In this document: positions 8,388 to 17,006 of the stretch, piece by piece
Layout of the letters: each line of letters starts with the position of its first letter
How positions within the stretch are numbered: position 1 is the stretch's first letter
Source: Nitrosomonas sp. Nm33
GTDB taxonomy: Bacteria; Pseudomonadota; Gammaproteobacteria; Burkholderiales; Nitrosomonadaceae
Direction of reading: 5' to 3'
NCBI RefSeq assembly: GCF_900107265.1
Contig: NZ_FNPJ01000004.1
Location: 22,141-86,140, forward strand
DNA: 64,000 nucleotides
Notes under the pieces: generated by a model
Databases searched by the model: none
Told to the model about the DNA's origin: nothing
The model's input: only the letters and a program-made list of their open reading frames with translations
Program-made: the position numbers and the translations under genes

Positions 8388-8606
8388 CTATAAACTTAAA
8401 TCAAACTCCTCAATATCCGCTTTTATCTTGCGTGCTAACGCTTCCAGCTGATCAGCCACCTCTTCCCTATCACGCGAAAGCGCATCTTTGATCAGCACGG
8501 TAAGTCTGTCGAAATCAGAAGGCGATAAGCTACTCAACGCCTCGGCAGAAAGCCCCTGCTTAAAATGAGCTACCACTTGGTTTGCAGTTCTTTGAATACC
8601 ATTCAT
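8388..8606 (-). CDS. Small helical hypothetical protein
   Basis: A 72-residue acidic, almost wholly helical protein. The second ATG (8606) is chosen because GGAGG is then 9 bases upstream, whereas the first ATG (8612) is too close to it. Leucines and alanines are spaced as in a two-helix hairpin (LSPSDFDRLTVLIKDAL, then ADQLEALARKIKADIEEF). I do not recognise the family. It stands alone between two gene-poor stretches beside the defence operon. Confidence 0.5.
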   Translation of the reverse strand: MNGIQRTANQVVAHFKQGLSAEALSSLSPSDFDRLTVLIKDALSRDREEVADQLEALARKIKADIEEFDLSL

Positions 8607-8988
8607 ATGCATTCACCTCCAACAAAATATGTATATGTTATGGAGATCTTCCTTTATTCAATTCTACAGCTATCTTACAGAGTGTGAATCGCTACCTGAC
8701 AATTAACACCAGTGATTTATAAAAACCCTATCCACGCAACAATAACGTTAGTAGCCAGCTGCGGTCGCTTGTTCCATCCAGTCGAATAAGTTACCCAGAG
8801 AAATGATCTGGTTATCGGACGCAGGTTCCATAAGCGTTATTTATGCCTATTGTCGTGCCGGACGTGATACTCGCTATCACTTGGTAGTCGCACGGCAAAT
8901 CTGGTATCTCGATAATCGAAGTCAGCCGATCTAAATGGTCTATGTGATAAAGCCTAGGTTGGGCGATTGCAGGCATATACAGATTTTC
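8607..8988. other. Gene-poor stretch downstream of the defence operon
   Basis: Only short open frames on both strands (about 50-60 codons around 8740-8960) without recognisable domains or ribosome sites. They may be the remains of an older gene; nothing more can be supported. Confidence 0.3.
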
Positions 8989-9819
8989 CTAATCTAAAGT
9001 TTGAACTGAGTTTGCCAAACGTTTTTCTTTTCCAATAGGTGTTGTATAAAAGCGTTGTTCGATACCGTAAAGCAAATACTTCAGTTCTTCGTCAGATGTA
9101 ATCTCAAATTTTTTATTCTCCGCATCAAACTTCAATTTCTCCTCACAATAGCTGTGGATATAAGACAGCATCTGATCCCGATCTTCAGTTGGCATTGAAG
9201 CTAGTGTACTCATGGCTAACGCCACTCGCTTGCGATTCGGCTTGGATACTTTTTCAACACCATAGTCGCCTGATAATTCAATAAATGATTCATCAAGAAA
9301 CGTCTCCACTTCCTCCTTTGTCGCCTCCTTGTATAGCTCGTCTATTCCTTTAAAAATGCTGGATATGGTCGCCAGATTTCGGAACACTAGCGTATCGGAG
9401 TCCTCTTGGTAAATCGCGTCAGGCATTGCATTGACCACTAATCGCCTGCCACTATTTTCCATTTTAGCTACCTCACCAAATACAATCATCTTTCTAGTTA
9501 CAAACAGCGATGGGGTGATTTTCTGGAAATAGTAGCAATTTCCCTGAATGGCGCACAGATAAGCGATTTGGGAGAATTTATCTTTGGGGAGATCATCATA
9601 TTCTGAAGATACAAAATCCTTTTTTAGCAGATCCATGCAATATGGCTGCTGGCTGAACTGTTCAATCTTGAACCAGGAATCTTCATCTAGGTTATGGTCT
9701 GGATTGTATTCAACAAAATCCAGTCCTTGTAAGGAAACGTCAAAGAGTGTCTGATCTGAGAGTAACTTGAAGAATTTCTTTTTGCCATTTCCTTTAATCT
9801 TAGCAAGCACCTGATCCAT
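8989..9819 (-). CDS. kwaB: DUF4868 protein, KwaB-like (Kiwa anti-phage defence)
   Basis: A 276-residue soluble protein. The central part (YYFQKITPSLFVTRKMI, then the PDAIY...FRNLATISSIF block and helices up to FLDESFIEL) matches the pattern of DUF4868/KwaB, the DNA-associated effector of the Kiwa system. The rest is helical and charged. It begins 3 bases after the stop of the membrane-protein gene, with GAGG in front, so the two are translationally coupled. A short four-helix membrane protein followed by a DUF4868 protein is the Kiwa gene pair, and the location at the end of a type I R-M operon fits defence. KwaB proteins are usually a little longer (about 300+). Identification is from memory of the family pattern. 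Confidence 0.68.
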   Translation of the reverse strand: MDQVLAKIKGNGKKKFFKLLSDQTLFDVSLQGLDFVEYNPDHNLDEDSWFKIEQFSQQPYCMDLLKKDFVSSEYDDLPKDKFSQIAYLCAIQGNCYYFQKITPSLFVTRKMIVFGEVAKMENSGRRLVVNAMPDAIYQEDSDTLVFRNLATISSIFKGIDELYKEATKEEVETFLDESFIELSGDYGVEKVSKPNRKRVALAMSTLASMPTEDRDQMLSYIHSYCEEKLKFDAENKKFEITSDEELKYLLYGIEQRFYTTPIGKEKRLANSVQTLD

Positions 9820-9822
9820 GCA

Positions 9823-10368
9823 TTAACCTCGTTCGATAAATGTGTAATTGTTGATTCGATACGCTGCCGATATGTCGATATCAGCCGGTGTTTTATAGCA
9901 TTGGCGACTAATTAAAAAGATTGCAGCGCCGTTCTTAGTGGTGATGTTATAAAACTCAAAGCCGAAAAGCAGAAACAACGGATTGAAATACAGTGCCTGC
10001 GATAAGAAAGTAAATACAAAGAGCACACCGTAAACAAAGGCAAGGGTTTCACAGTTACCCACGCTTAACGCTACAAAAAAGTAGCCTAAATAACTGGGTA
10101 GGAAACTGTTATTGGCATGTTCAATACTGGCAATCTCGCCCAGTTTAAAGCTATCTCTTCCTAACTTTGAACTCAGCAAAATACTTAAGCCAGTCAGCAA
10201 AATAGGTACCAGTAAATAAACGGCGTAAGAAATAACGTTTGGCAGCGCTACTAGATGTTGGCATTCAGGAAAGAATTTCCCCAAAGTCTGCCCCTTTTGA
10301 ACCAAAAAGATAATGACCAATAACGACGTCGCATTAAAGGTCAGCAGCAGCCGAAACGCGACATTCAT
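9823..10368 (-). CDS. kwaA: Four-helix membrane protein, KwaA-like (Kiwa anti-phage defence)
   Basis: A 181-residue protein with four hydrophobic helices (about residues 5-23, 45-66, 92-110 and 112-135) and a short C-terminal cytoplasmic domain that contains LFGFEFYNI and AIFLISRQCYKTPADI; a conserved 'NPLFLLFGFEFY...' type segment after the last helix is typical of KwaA, the membrane sensor of Kiwa. Its ATG overlaps the hsdS stop (ATGA) and the KwaB-like gene starts 3 bases after its own stop. This tight coupling makes it part of the R-M operon. The alternative is an unrelated accessory membrane protein. Confidence 0.65.
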   Translation of the reverse strand: MNVAFRLLLTFNATSLLVIIFLVQKGQTLGKFFPECQHLVALPNVISYAVYLLVPILLTGLSILLSSKLGRDSFKLGEIASIEHANNSFLPSYLGYFFVALSVGNCETLAFVYGVLFVFTFLSQALYFNPLFLLFGFEFYNITTKNGAAIFLISRQCYKTPADIDISAAYRINNYTFIERG

Positions 10369-11630
10369 TGTTTTACCGTCACTTGGCCATTCATCAACAT
10401 GGGAAGGAGCCAGTCGCGTAATTTTATGAGTTCATAATTTTGAAAGGCTAAGTTCATTACTTGCTCATAAATGGGGGTTGTAATTTCATAATAGCTTTCA
10501 AGAATATCGTCAGGAGGTAGAGCAATAGAACTATCTTCAATTACACCTTTGTTGATATGAGGTTGCTGAGCTCCGGTTCGCAATCCCATAAGCCTTGGAA
10601 CCTCGCCACAGAAATAGGGATAAATGAATGAACTCTTCAGCCTTGAACATTCTTTGATTCCGACAACAGATTGATTAGTCGCCGCATCAATGCCGAGAAT
10701 CGAAGAACGAATATAACGAACAATCGAAATTACAACAGTTCCTTTGGGTAAGATGGTTGCCGCAGAATTTTCAATACCTTTTTGAGTTGTTTTTTGTTCT
10801 GAAGTTATTACCGGAAAAGAAGCAATTTCCGCTGAGCTTAGCCAAGGAATATCAGCATTTTTCCAGTACTCATCAACGCCTGTATCTGGCGTGCCGCCCA
10901 ATACGGTCTTAGCAATTTTGCCAATCTTAGTAACCTCCCACCCCTCTGGTATTTTCCGTTTTAGAGCCGGGTTGTAGACCATTTTGCCGCCGGAGGTTTT
11001 GTAGGGTTTGCCGTTGGCGTCGGACTTGCCCTGAGCGAAGTCGAAGGGAAAGTCGAATTGCACAAACCAGTAGTCGTACAAGGTCTTCGCCATCGCCTCC
11101 AGCTCGGCGTTGATGCGGTTGTTGAGTTCAATTTTGGCGTCTAAAGATTTTAAAACAGACGCAATTTTAGTTTGTTCATCTTTAGTTTTAGGTAAACGTA
11201 TTGGGTAATTTTTTATGTCATTAGAGTTAAGATTTTTTCTTACTCCTGATGATAAATTACGGAGTTCCTCATATTGAGTTTTAAGGAAATAATAAATATA
11301 TTCATAGTCAGCCTTATCAGAATCAATTTCCACATTACAGCAGGCTTGGTTCGTAGCCATTGGTTTTTTAATTATGGATAAGTTTCCCCTCGTTTTACCT
11401 TCCCCATACATCGCAATTGATAAAGTGTTTCTAGGAAAAACTTTAATACTCGTTTTCTCAACAGCTGCTACAGAAATATATTCGTTTGTATCGTAAATGT
11501 ATTTCTCACCCAACTGTTCAGTTTTTAACCATGGAATAGTGCCGTTCTTCCAAAATTCAGGATTGCTCCTTAATGGTGTTAACCCACTTGAAATACGAGT
11601 TGAAATTTCAGAAAGCCGTTTAGTTGCCAT
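10365..11630 (-). CDS. hsdS: Type I restriction enzyme specificity subunit HsdS
   Basis: A 421-residue DNA-recognition subunit with two target recognition domains (about residues 1-150 and 225-380), each followed by a conserved helical spacer. The central region shows the usual QTKIASVLKSLDAKIELNN and LEAMAKTLYDYWFVQFDFPF segments and a KPYKTSGGKMVYNP linker. It overlaps the hsdM stop by 11 bases and its own stop overlaps the next gene. The two domains are unlike each other, so the target should be bipartite and asymmetric; the sequence recognised cannot be read from the protein. A short dispersed-repeat-like insert lies in the linker (11022-11048). Confidence 0.9.
   Translation of the reverse strand: MATKRLSEISTRISSGLTPLRSNPEFWKNGTIPWLKTEQLGEKYIYDTNEYISVAAVEKTSIKVFPRNTLSIAMYGEGKTRGNLSIIKKPMATNQACCNVEIDSDKADYEYIYYFLKTQYEELRNLSSGVRKNLNSNDIKNYPIRLPKTKDEQTKIASVLKSLDAKIELNNRINAELEAMAKTLYDYWFVQFDFPFDFAQGKSDANGKPYKTSGGKMVYNPALKRKIPEGWEVTKIGKIAKTVLGGTPDTGVDEYWKNADIPWLSSAEIASFPVITSEQKTTQKGIENSAATILPKGTVVISIVRYIRSSILGIDAATNQSVVGIKECSRLKSSFIYPYFCGEVPRLMGLRTGAQQPHINKGVIEDSSIALPPDDILESYYEITTPIYEQVMNLAFQNYELIKLRDWLLPMLMNGQVTVKQ
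11022..11048. repeat. Short dispersed-repeat-like insert inside hsdS
   Basis: CTTGCCCTGAGCGAAG followed by TCGAAGGG resembles a short repeat scattered through many bacterial genomes. Here it is in frame and encodes the FDFAQGKSD stretch between the conserved YDYWFVQFDFPF and ANGKPYK segments of the spacer. The match is from memory and not searched. Confidence 0.35.
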
Positions 11631-13257
11631 ACTTCAACCCCGCCAACTGCTTTTTGATTTCCGCTTCCAACTCGCGCGATTGGCTGAACAAACTTTCCAG
11701 ATTGTCGCTAAAGCCTTTCATTTTGGCGGCGAATTCCTCGGGCGTGATATTCACGTAGTCGATCTTCACATCGAAATACTGACCTGCGCTGAGCGAATAG
11801 TTCTTGGCGGCGATGTCGTCATAGCTGACGGCGACCGAGAAATCCTCTTCTTCCTGCTTGGCGTTGAACACATCGATGATACGTTGCTCTTCTGCCGGCG
11901 TCAGCACGGTTTTCTGATTTTTGCCGTCCTTGATTTTTTCGCCCAGATTCGAGGCATCAATCAATACCACGTCGCCTTTGTTGCCAGCGTCGATGAACAG
12001 AATCGACACATTGGTGCCAGTGGTCGCGAAGATATTGCTCGGCATAGACACCACGCCGGCCAGCATCTTGTGCTCGACCAGATGCTGGCGAATCGCCTTG
12101 TCAATGCCGGCTTGCGCGGTGATGAAACCGGTGGGTACCACCACCGCCGCTTTGCCGCCGGGTTTCAGCGAGGTAATGATGTGCTGCAAGAACAATTGGT
12201 AGATTTCCATCTTGTCCGTGGCCTTGGCTTTGACCTTCGGAATGCCGGCAAAGAAGCGCTCCTTGTTGGCTTTGGTGTCCAGCTCGTCGCGATAATCGCT
12301 GAAATCCATTTTGAACGGTGGATTCGAGACGATGTAATCGAAACGCTTCAGCTCATTGCCGTCCTTATGGTACGGATGCAGTAGAGTGTTGCCCTGAATG
12401 ACATTGGGGATGGAATGCACCAGATTATTCAGGATCAGATTCAGGCGCAGCAGGTTGGAGGATTTTTGCGAAATATCCTGGGTGTAAATGCTGCAACGAT
12501 TTTCGCCTATCGCGTGCGCCACGTTCATCAACAGGGTACCGGAACCGGCGGACGGGTCGTAGCAGCTGACGTTTTTGATTTTGCCTTGCTGCTCCTCGGG
12601 CACCAGAATCGCCGCCATGATGCGAGCGACGGCATGGGGCGTGTAGTATTCGGCGTACTTGCCGCCGCTATTGCTGTTGTAGTCCTTGATCAGGTATTCG
12701 AAGATGGTGGCGTAGAAATCGAATTTTTGGTTGAAGATGCGCTCGAAGCTGAACTCCACCAGTTTGTTAATGATCGCGCGGCAAAAGTTATCGCGTTTGG
12801 ATTCGTCGGCAATATAGTTGCTGAGCCGGTCGAACAGCACCACTTTGGCGCCGCCATCCGTTTTGACCGCAAATACGTCGTTATTGCTGATCGCGATGTC
12901 CATCAAGGTATCGTCAAACAGCTTGGCGAAATCCGGCGCATTCTGCTGACTGAACAGGTAGTTGATGAAATGGGTGGGGTTCAGACGCGCCGTATCCGCT
13001 CCCATTTGCAATTGCAGCATTTCCAGATCGTCTTCGCTCAGCGCTGCCAGGGCTTCTTCCCATTTCTCCGCTTTGGCGATAGATGGGTCGATTTTCTTGG
13101 CTTCAAAGGCGAATTTGTCGTTTAAAAACTTGTACAAAAAGGTTTGCGTGATGATTTTGAATTCGTTGCCATCATTGCCCAAGCCATAGTTAGCGCAGAT
13201 ACTTTTCAGGCTGTCGATCAGGATTTTGGTTTTTTGTTGGAACTCCAGTTCTACCAC
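11620..13257 (-). CDS. hsdM: Type I restriction-modification methyltransferase HsdM
   Basis: A 545-residue N6-adenine methyltransferase subunit. An N-terminal helical domain (about 1-170) is followed by the catalytic fold with the SAM-binding motif DPSAGSG (234-240) and the catalytic NPPF (312-315), both intact. YAEYYTPHAVARIM just before motif I is typical of HsdM. It overlaps the end of hsdR by 7 bases and the start of hsdS by 11, so the order hsdR-hsdM-hsdS is coupled in one transcript. HsdM with HsdS methylates the host recognition site; with HsdR the complex cleaves unmodified DNA. Confidence 0.95.
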   Translation of the reverse strand: MVELEFQQKTKILIDSLKSICANYGLGNDGNEFKIITQTFLYKFLNDKFAFEAKKIDPSIAKAEKWEEALAALSEDDLEMLQLQMGADTARLNPTHFINYLFSQQNAPDFAKLFDDTLMDIAISNNDVFAVKTDGGAKVVLFDRLSNYIADESKRDNFCRAIINKLVEFSFERIFNQKFDFYATIFEYLIKDYNSNSGGKYAEYYTPHAVARIMAAILVPEEQQGKIKNVSCYDPSAGSGTLLMNVAHAIGENRCSIYTQDISQKSSNLLRLNLILNNLVHSIPNVIQGNTLLHPYHKDGNELKRFDYIVSNPPFKMDFSDYRDELDTKANKERFFAGIPKVKAKATDKMEIYQLFLQHIITSLKPGGKAAVVVPTGFITAQAGIDKAIRQHLVEHKMLAGVVSMPSNIFATTGTNVSILFIDAGNKGDVVLIDASNLGEKIKDGKNQKTVLTPAEEQRIIDVFNAKQEEEDFSVAVSYDDIAAKNYSLSAGQYFDVKIDYVNITPEEFAAKMKGFSDNLESLFSQSRELEAEIKKQLAGLKYGN

Positions 13258-16200
13258 GTACGTGCTCCAGTATTAAATTCTTTCAAATATTCCGCGACGA
13301 CCAGATGATTGATATAACGCGAGGCGTCGGGATTGAGTTTGATTTGTTGTTGTTTCATAAAGCGGTGGATAACCAGCGGCATCATGACCCGTTCGAAATA
13401 ACTTTCATTGTCGAGAATCCGGGTGTTTTGCAATACTTGCTCGTCGGCATCCTGCTTGACGCCAATCAGGGCCTCGAAGATTTTACGCTCCGAATCGGAA
13501 AGACCGCCGCGCTCGATCAGCCGTTTATGAATGCGGGTGTATTTGGCGTCGCCGTTATATTTCTGGCGCAGCTGGTTGTTCTGGCGATTGAGCTCTTTGA
13601 TGCGCTCATGGATTTTGTTCAGTGCATCGATGTTGGCATTCATCTCTTCTTGAGTGACTTCGGACAGATTCTTTTTCTTGAACAGCCGTTCCAGTTCTTC
13701 CTTCAACGTGACGAACTTGGGATCTTGCTGGTCAAAATTGCTCGCCAGCGCTTCGCGGGTACGGCGCAGGGTATTTTTCAGCTTGTCGGCCAGCACCAGT
13801 TCTTCTTCGCCGATTTTGGTGAACTTGAAGATTACCTCTTCCAGCGCCACGTTCAGCAAATTGGCGGTATCGGTGCCTTGCTCAATGGTCTCCTTGAGAT
13901 TGAGCAAGTCGAGATGGTTGCTGGTTTCCCGATACAGCAGATTGAGTTTTTGGAAGTCCAAATGCTCTAAAAAGGCATATTCGCCCTTCAGGCGGATCAG
14001 GTTGTACAGGCTCTTGGCATCGGCCAGCGCCTTTTTCAGCGTCAGTACGGTTTCCCGGTCTTGTATCTCGCTGATCTGCTGAGAAAACACTTCGGCATTT
14101 TCGGTATCAAAACGGAACAGCACATCCTTGATGTGCTCAATCTCGGTGGCGATTTCTTCCTGCGATTTGAACAGGTTGGAGTAATGCTCCATCTCATCAC
14201 CGAGTTCGGCTTGCAGTTCGTCAAAATAAGCCTTGTTGGTCGCATCGAACTCCTGGCGGATGTCGGCAAAATCTACCACATAGCCATAGCGGAAGTCTTT
14301 GTAGGTACGGTTTACCCGCGTCAAGGCTTGCAGTAGATTGTGTTTGCGGATCACACGGCCCAGGTAAAGCTTTTTCAAGCGCTTGGCATCAAAGCCGGTA
14401 AGCAGCATGTTGTAAACAAACAGGAAGTCGATTTTGCCGGCTTTGAACTCTTCCACCCAGTCTTTGCGCGCCTCCTTGGTGCCGACATCGTGCAAAATCA
14501 AAGCGGCGGATGTCACTCGATTGCTCTGTTTGCGCTGGAATCGATAGGTGCCTGGTGTCTCGGCGACCTTCAAATAGGGGAAGTCATCTTCATTAACCTG
14601 TTCTACTGCCGGGATGTGGCCTTTTGCATACTTCGCGTTAAATATCTCAAGCATCTGTTTGGCTTGTTCCGAGCTGTCACAGATTACCATGCCGCCGATG
14701 CTGGTATCATTGAGCGCGCCGCGGCTTTTTTCAAAATCGGTGACGATGTAATCGAGCATCGGTTTGACAAAGGTGGGATGAGCATAGACCAGCTTTTTGT
14801 CGATGTCGCCTTGCTGTACTTCCACTTCTGCCAGTGCCTGCTGCAGAGCAATTTTGTAATTAGTGGCGATTTCTTCCCGGATCAGCCGCAAGGTGTAACC
14901 GTCAGCAATAGACGCATTGTAGTAGTACTTGTGGATATAGTCACCGAATAGAATGCGTGAGTTGTAATCATCACCCAAGAGCGGCGTTCCGGTCAGGCCG
15001 ATTTTGATCGCGTTGCGATCCGACTGATCCAGATTGGCCAAGAAGCTGCCTTTGGGATTGTAGCTACGGTGCACTTCATCCAGAAAATAAACGCGCTGAA
15101 TAGCAACGTTGTAATCTTTAGTGGATACGACATCCGGGTCGTCTTCGAATTTTTGGATGTTGACAACTGTGATCTCGGGCTTGCCGGAGTGGTTGTGGAT
15201 GACTTGCGTGGCTTTGATGTCTCGGCTGAATGCCTCGCGCGAGTCAATCATGTGCACGGTCAAGCCGCGGCTGGTGAATTCTCGGTGCGTCTGAATCAGC
15301 AAGTCGAGCCGGTCGACGATGAAATAGAATTTGGGGATGATTTGTCGTCGTTGGAAGTAATCGGTTAAAAAGCGCACGTTATAGTAGGCAAGCGCGGTTT
15401 TGCCGCTGCCCTGTGTGTGCCAAATGATGCCTTTTCTACCTCCGTCGTTTAGCTTGCGTTCAATGGCTTTGGTGGCGAATAACTGCGGGTAACGCATGAC
15501 GTGCTTTTGCAAGCCGTCGGTTTCGAACACGTAGGCCAAGGCGTAACGCAAAACGAAAGCAAGCCGCTCGCGATTCAGCAATGAGGTACAAATACGATTG
15601 GTCGGACGGTTAGGGTCTTTGTTGGTAATGAACTCGGGATTACTGCGGATGACTTCCAAATTGTTGTCTTTTAGTACCTTGAGTTCTGTCTCATCAGACA
15701 ACGGCTTGAGCAAAGCCGTCAGATTCAAAACCTCTTCTTCGCGGAAATAGTTGAATACGGGTTGGTGGTAAGAAGGGCTGGCATAAAACGCCCCCTGAAT
15801 GGGCTGAACTTCACCATCATCGTACTCCATGTTGTTGGAGAAGATCATGAATTGGGTGATATTTACAAAACGCTTGAATTTGGCATTCTGAAAACGTTTA
15901 TTGATCCGGTCGCGCTCCGCCAGTATACCCTCGCGGTTATTGGGCTTTTTAACCTCGATAAACACCAGCGGCATACCGTTGATGAGCAGAATGATGTCGG
16001 GTCTGAACTCTTCATCGCCGTTTTGGTAGGTGAGCTCGGTGACCACATGAAAGCTGTTATTGTCGAAGTTCTCAAAGTCAATCAGCTTGGTACCCGAGCG
16101 GCCGGTAAGTTTCTCATGGAAAGCCTTGCCTAGATCCTCGTTATCTAACGTCAGTTTCACATCTTCCAACAGGCGACCGATATCATTCTCTTCTAGGCCA

Positions 16201-16355
16201 GGGTTGATCTTGCCAATCGCTTTGTGGAATAACTCCGGAAATATATTGGTTTCCAAGTCCCAATGCTGGTCTTTAAGTGAAAGATATTGGTAACCCAGAC
16301 GAACTAAATGCAAGATGGCAGGTATCTTGACTCGCGTATCTTCTGTGAATTTCAT
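13251..16355 (-). CDS. hsdR: Type I restriction enzyme motor/nuclease subunit HsdR
   Basis: A 1034-residue subunit that translocates and cuts DNA. The nuclease core is PD (119-120) with IEVKK (133-137), the helicase Walker A is GSGKT (316-320) and motif II is DEVH (426-429), all intact. Further helicase motifs are present (GLTGTPLLG, and LTGFDAKRLKKLYLGR with QALTRVNR). A helical C-terminal part (about 800-1030) should bind the methylase core. AAGGA sits 6 bases before ATG 16355. It is the first gene of a five-gene minus-strand operon. Length matches typical HsdR (about 1000). Confidence 0.95.
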   Translation of the reverse strand: MKFTEDTRVKIPAILHLVRLGYQYLSLKDQHWDLETNIFPELFHKAIGKINPGLEENDIGRLLEDVKLTLDNEDLGKAFHEKLTGRSGTKLIDFENFDNNSFHVVTELTYQNGDEEFRPDIILLINGMPLVFIEVKKPNNREGILAERDRINKRFQNAKFKRFVNITQFMIFSNNMEYDDGEVQPIQGAFYASPSYHQPVFNYFREEEVLNLTALLKPLSDETELKVLKDNNLEVIRSNPEFITNKDPNRPTNRICTSLLNRERLAFVLRYALAYVFETDGLQKHVMRYPQLFATKAIERKLNDGGRKGIIWHTQGSGKTALAYYNVRFLTDYFQRRQIIPKFYFIVDRLDLLIQTHREFTSRGLTVHMIDSREAFSRDIKATQVIHNHSGKPEITVVNIQKFEDDPDVVSTKDYNVAIQRVYFLDEVHRSYNPKGSFLANLDQSDRNAIKIGLTGTPLLGDDYNSRILFGDYIHKYYYNASIADGYTLRLIREEIATNYKIALQQALAEVEVQQGDIDKKLVYAHPTFVKPMLDYIVTDFEKSRGALNDTSIGGMVICDSSEQAKQMLEIFNAKYAKGHIPAVEQVNEDDFPYLKVAETPGTYRFQRKQSNRVTSAALILHDVGTKEARKDWVEEFKAGKIDFLFVYNMLLTGFDAKRLKKLYLGRVIRKHNLLQALTRVNRTYKDFRYGYVVDFADIRQEFDATNKAYFDELQAELGDEMEHYSNLFKSQEEIATEIEHIKDVLFRFDTENAEVFSQQISEIQDRETVLTLKKALADAKSLYNLIRLKGEYAFLEHLDFQKLNLLYRETSNHLDLLNLKETIEQGTDTANLLNVALEEVIFKFTKIGEEELVLADKLKNTLRRTREALASNFDQQDPKFVTLKEELERLFKKKNLSEVTQEEMNANIDALNKIHERIKELNRQNNQLRQKYNGDAKYTRIHKRLIERGGLSDSERKIFEALIGVKQDADEQVLQNTRILDNESYFERVMMPLVIHRFMKQQQIKLNPDASRYINHLVVAEYLKEFNTGARTW

Positions 16356-16477
16356 GAAATCCTTTAAAAGAAATTAAATCACCATCAATTTCATTATTTG
16401 CCTTATCTGTTATCTCCCGAATTATTAAGCATTAGGCTTAGGGTGGTAATTACTTATATCTATAAAATGTAAACAAT

Positions 16478-16515
16478 AAAAAAACCCAGATAAGGAAACG
16501 CTCTCTGGGTTTTTT
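16478..16515. terminator. Rho-independent terminator after ssb
   Basis: AAAAACCCAGA and TCTGGGTTTTTT form a strong stem flanked by A and T runs, 27 bases after the ssb stop on the minus strand and upstream of hsdR. It insulates hsdR from read-through, so hsdR needs its own promoter within 16356-16477. Confidence 0.85.
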
Positions 16516-16541
16516 GGTTACTAAAATAGTTTTAGTATATT

Positions 16542-17006
16542 CTAAAACGGAATATCGTCTTCCAGATCGTCAAATCCGCTATTGGTTTTGTTATGGTTGG
16601 CAGGCTTGTCAGCATAGCTCGCACTGTTGTTGTATTCACCCTCTCTGCCTGAGGATTCGAAGTTAGCTCCAGCCGCGCGACTACCCAACATTTGCATGCG
16701 ATCGGCGATGATTTCGGTGGTATAGCGCTCAATGTTAGATTTATCCATCCATTTACGCGTCTGTAAACGACCTTCGATATAAACCTGCGAACCCTTTTTG
16801 AGGTATTCACCCGCAATCTCAGCCTGCTTGCCAAACATCACCACACGATGCCATTCGGTTCGCTCCTGTTTCTCACCGCCTTTATCTTTCCAGGTATCAG
16901 TTGTAGCAATATTCAAATTAGCCATGGCGTCACCGCTTGGCATATAACGTACTTCCGGATCCCGTCCCAGGTTTCCAATCAGGATAACTTTATTAACTGA
17001 TGCCAT
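16542..17006 (-). CDS. ssb: Single-stranded DNA-binding protein
   Basis: A 154-residue SSB. The OB-fold occupies about residues 1-110 ([20 protein letters not shown], then [21 protein letters not shown]), followed by a flexible Gly/Asn/Ser tail and the conserved acidic tip DDLEDDIPF that binds DNA repair and replication partners. The start follows the stop of the transporter directly (TAA-ATG), so ssb is co-transcribed with it. A strong terminator follows. Confidence 0.97.
   Translation of the reverse strand: MASVNKVILIGNLGRDPEVRYMPSGDAMANLNIATTDTWKDKGGEKQERTEWHRVVMFGKQAEIAGEYLKKGSQVYIEGRLQTRKWMDKSNIERYTTEIIADRMQMLGSRAAGANFESSGREGEYNNSASYADKPANHNKTNSGFDDLEDDIPF

Noticed and set aside
8740..8960. 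Two overlapping short frames as a lost gene
   Set aside because: Neither translation matches a family I know; the region is reported only as unexplained.
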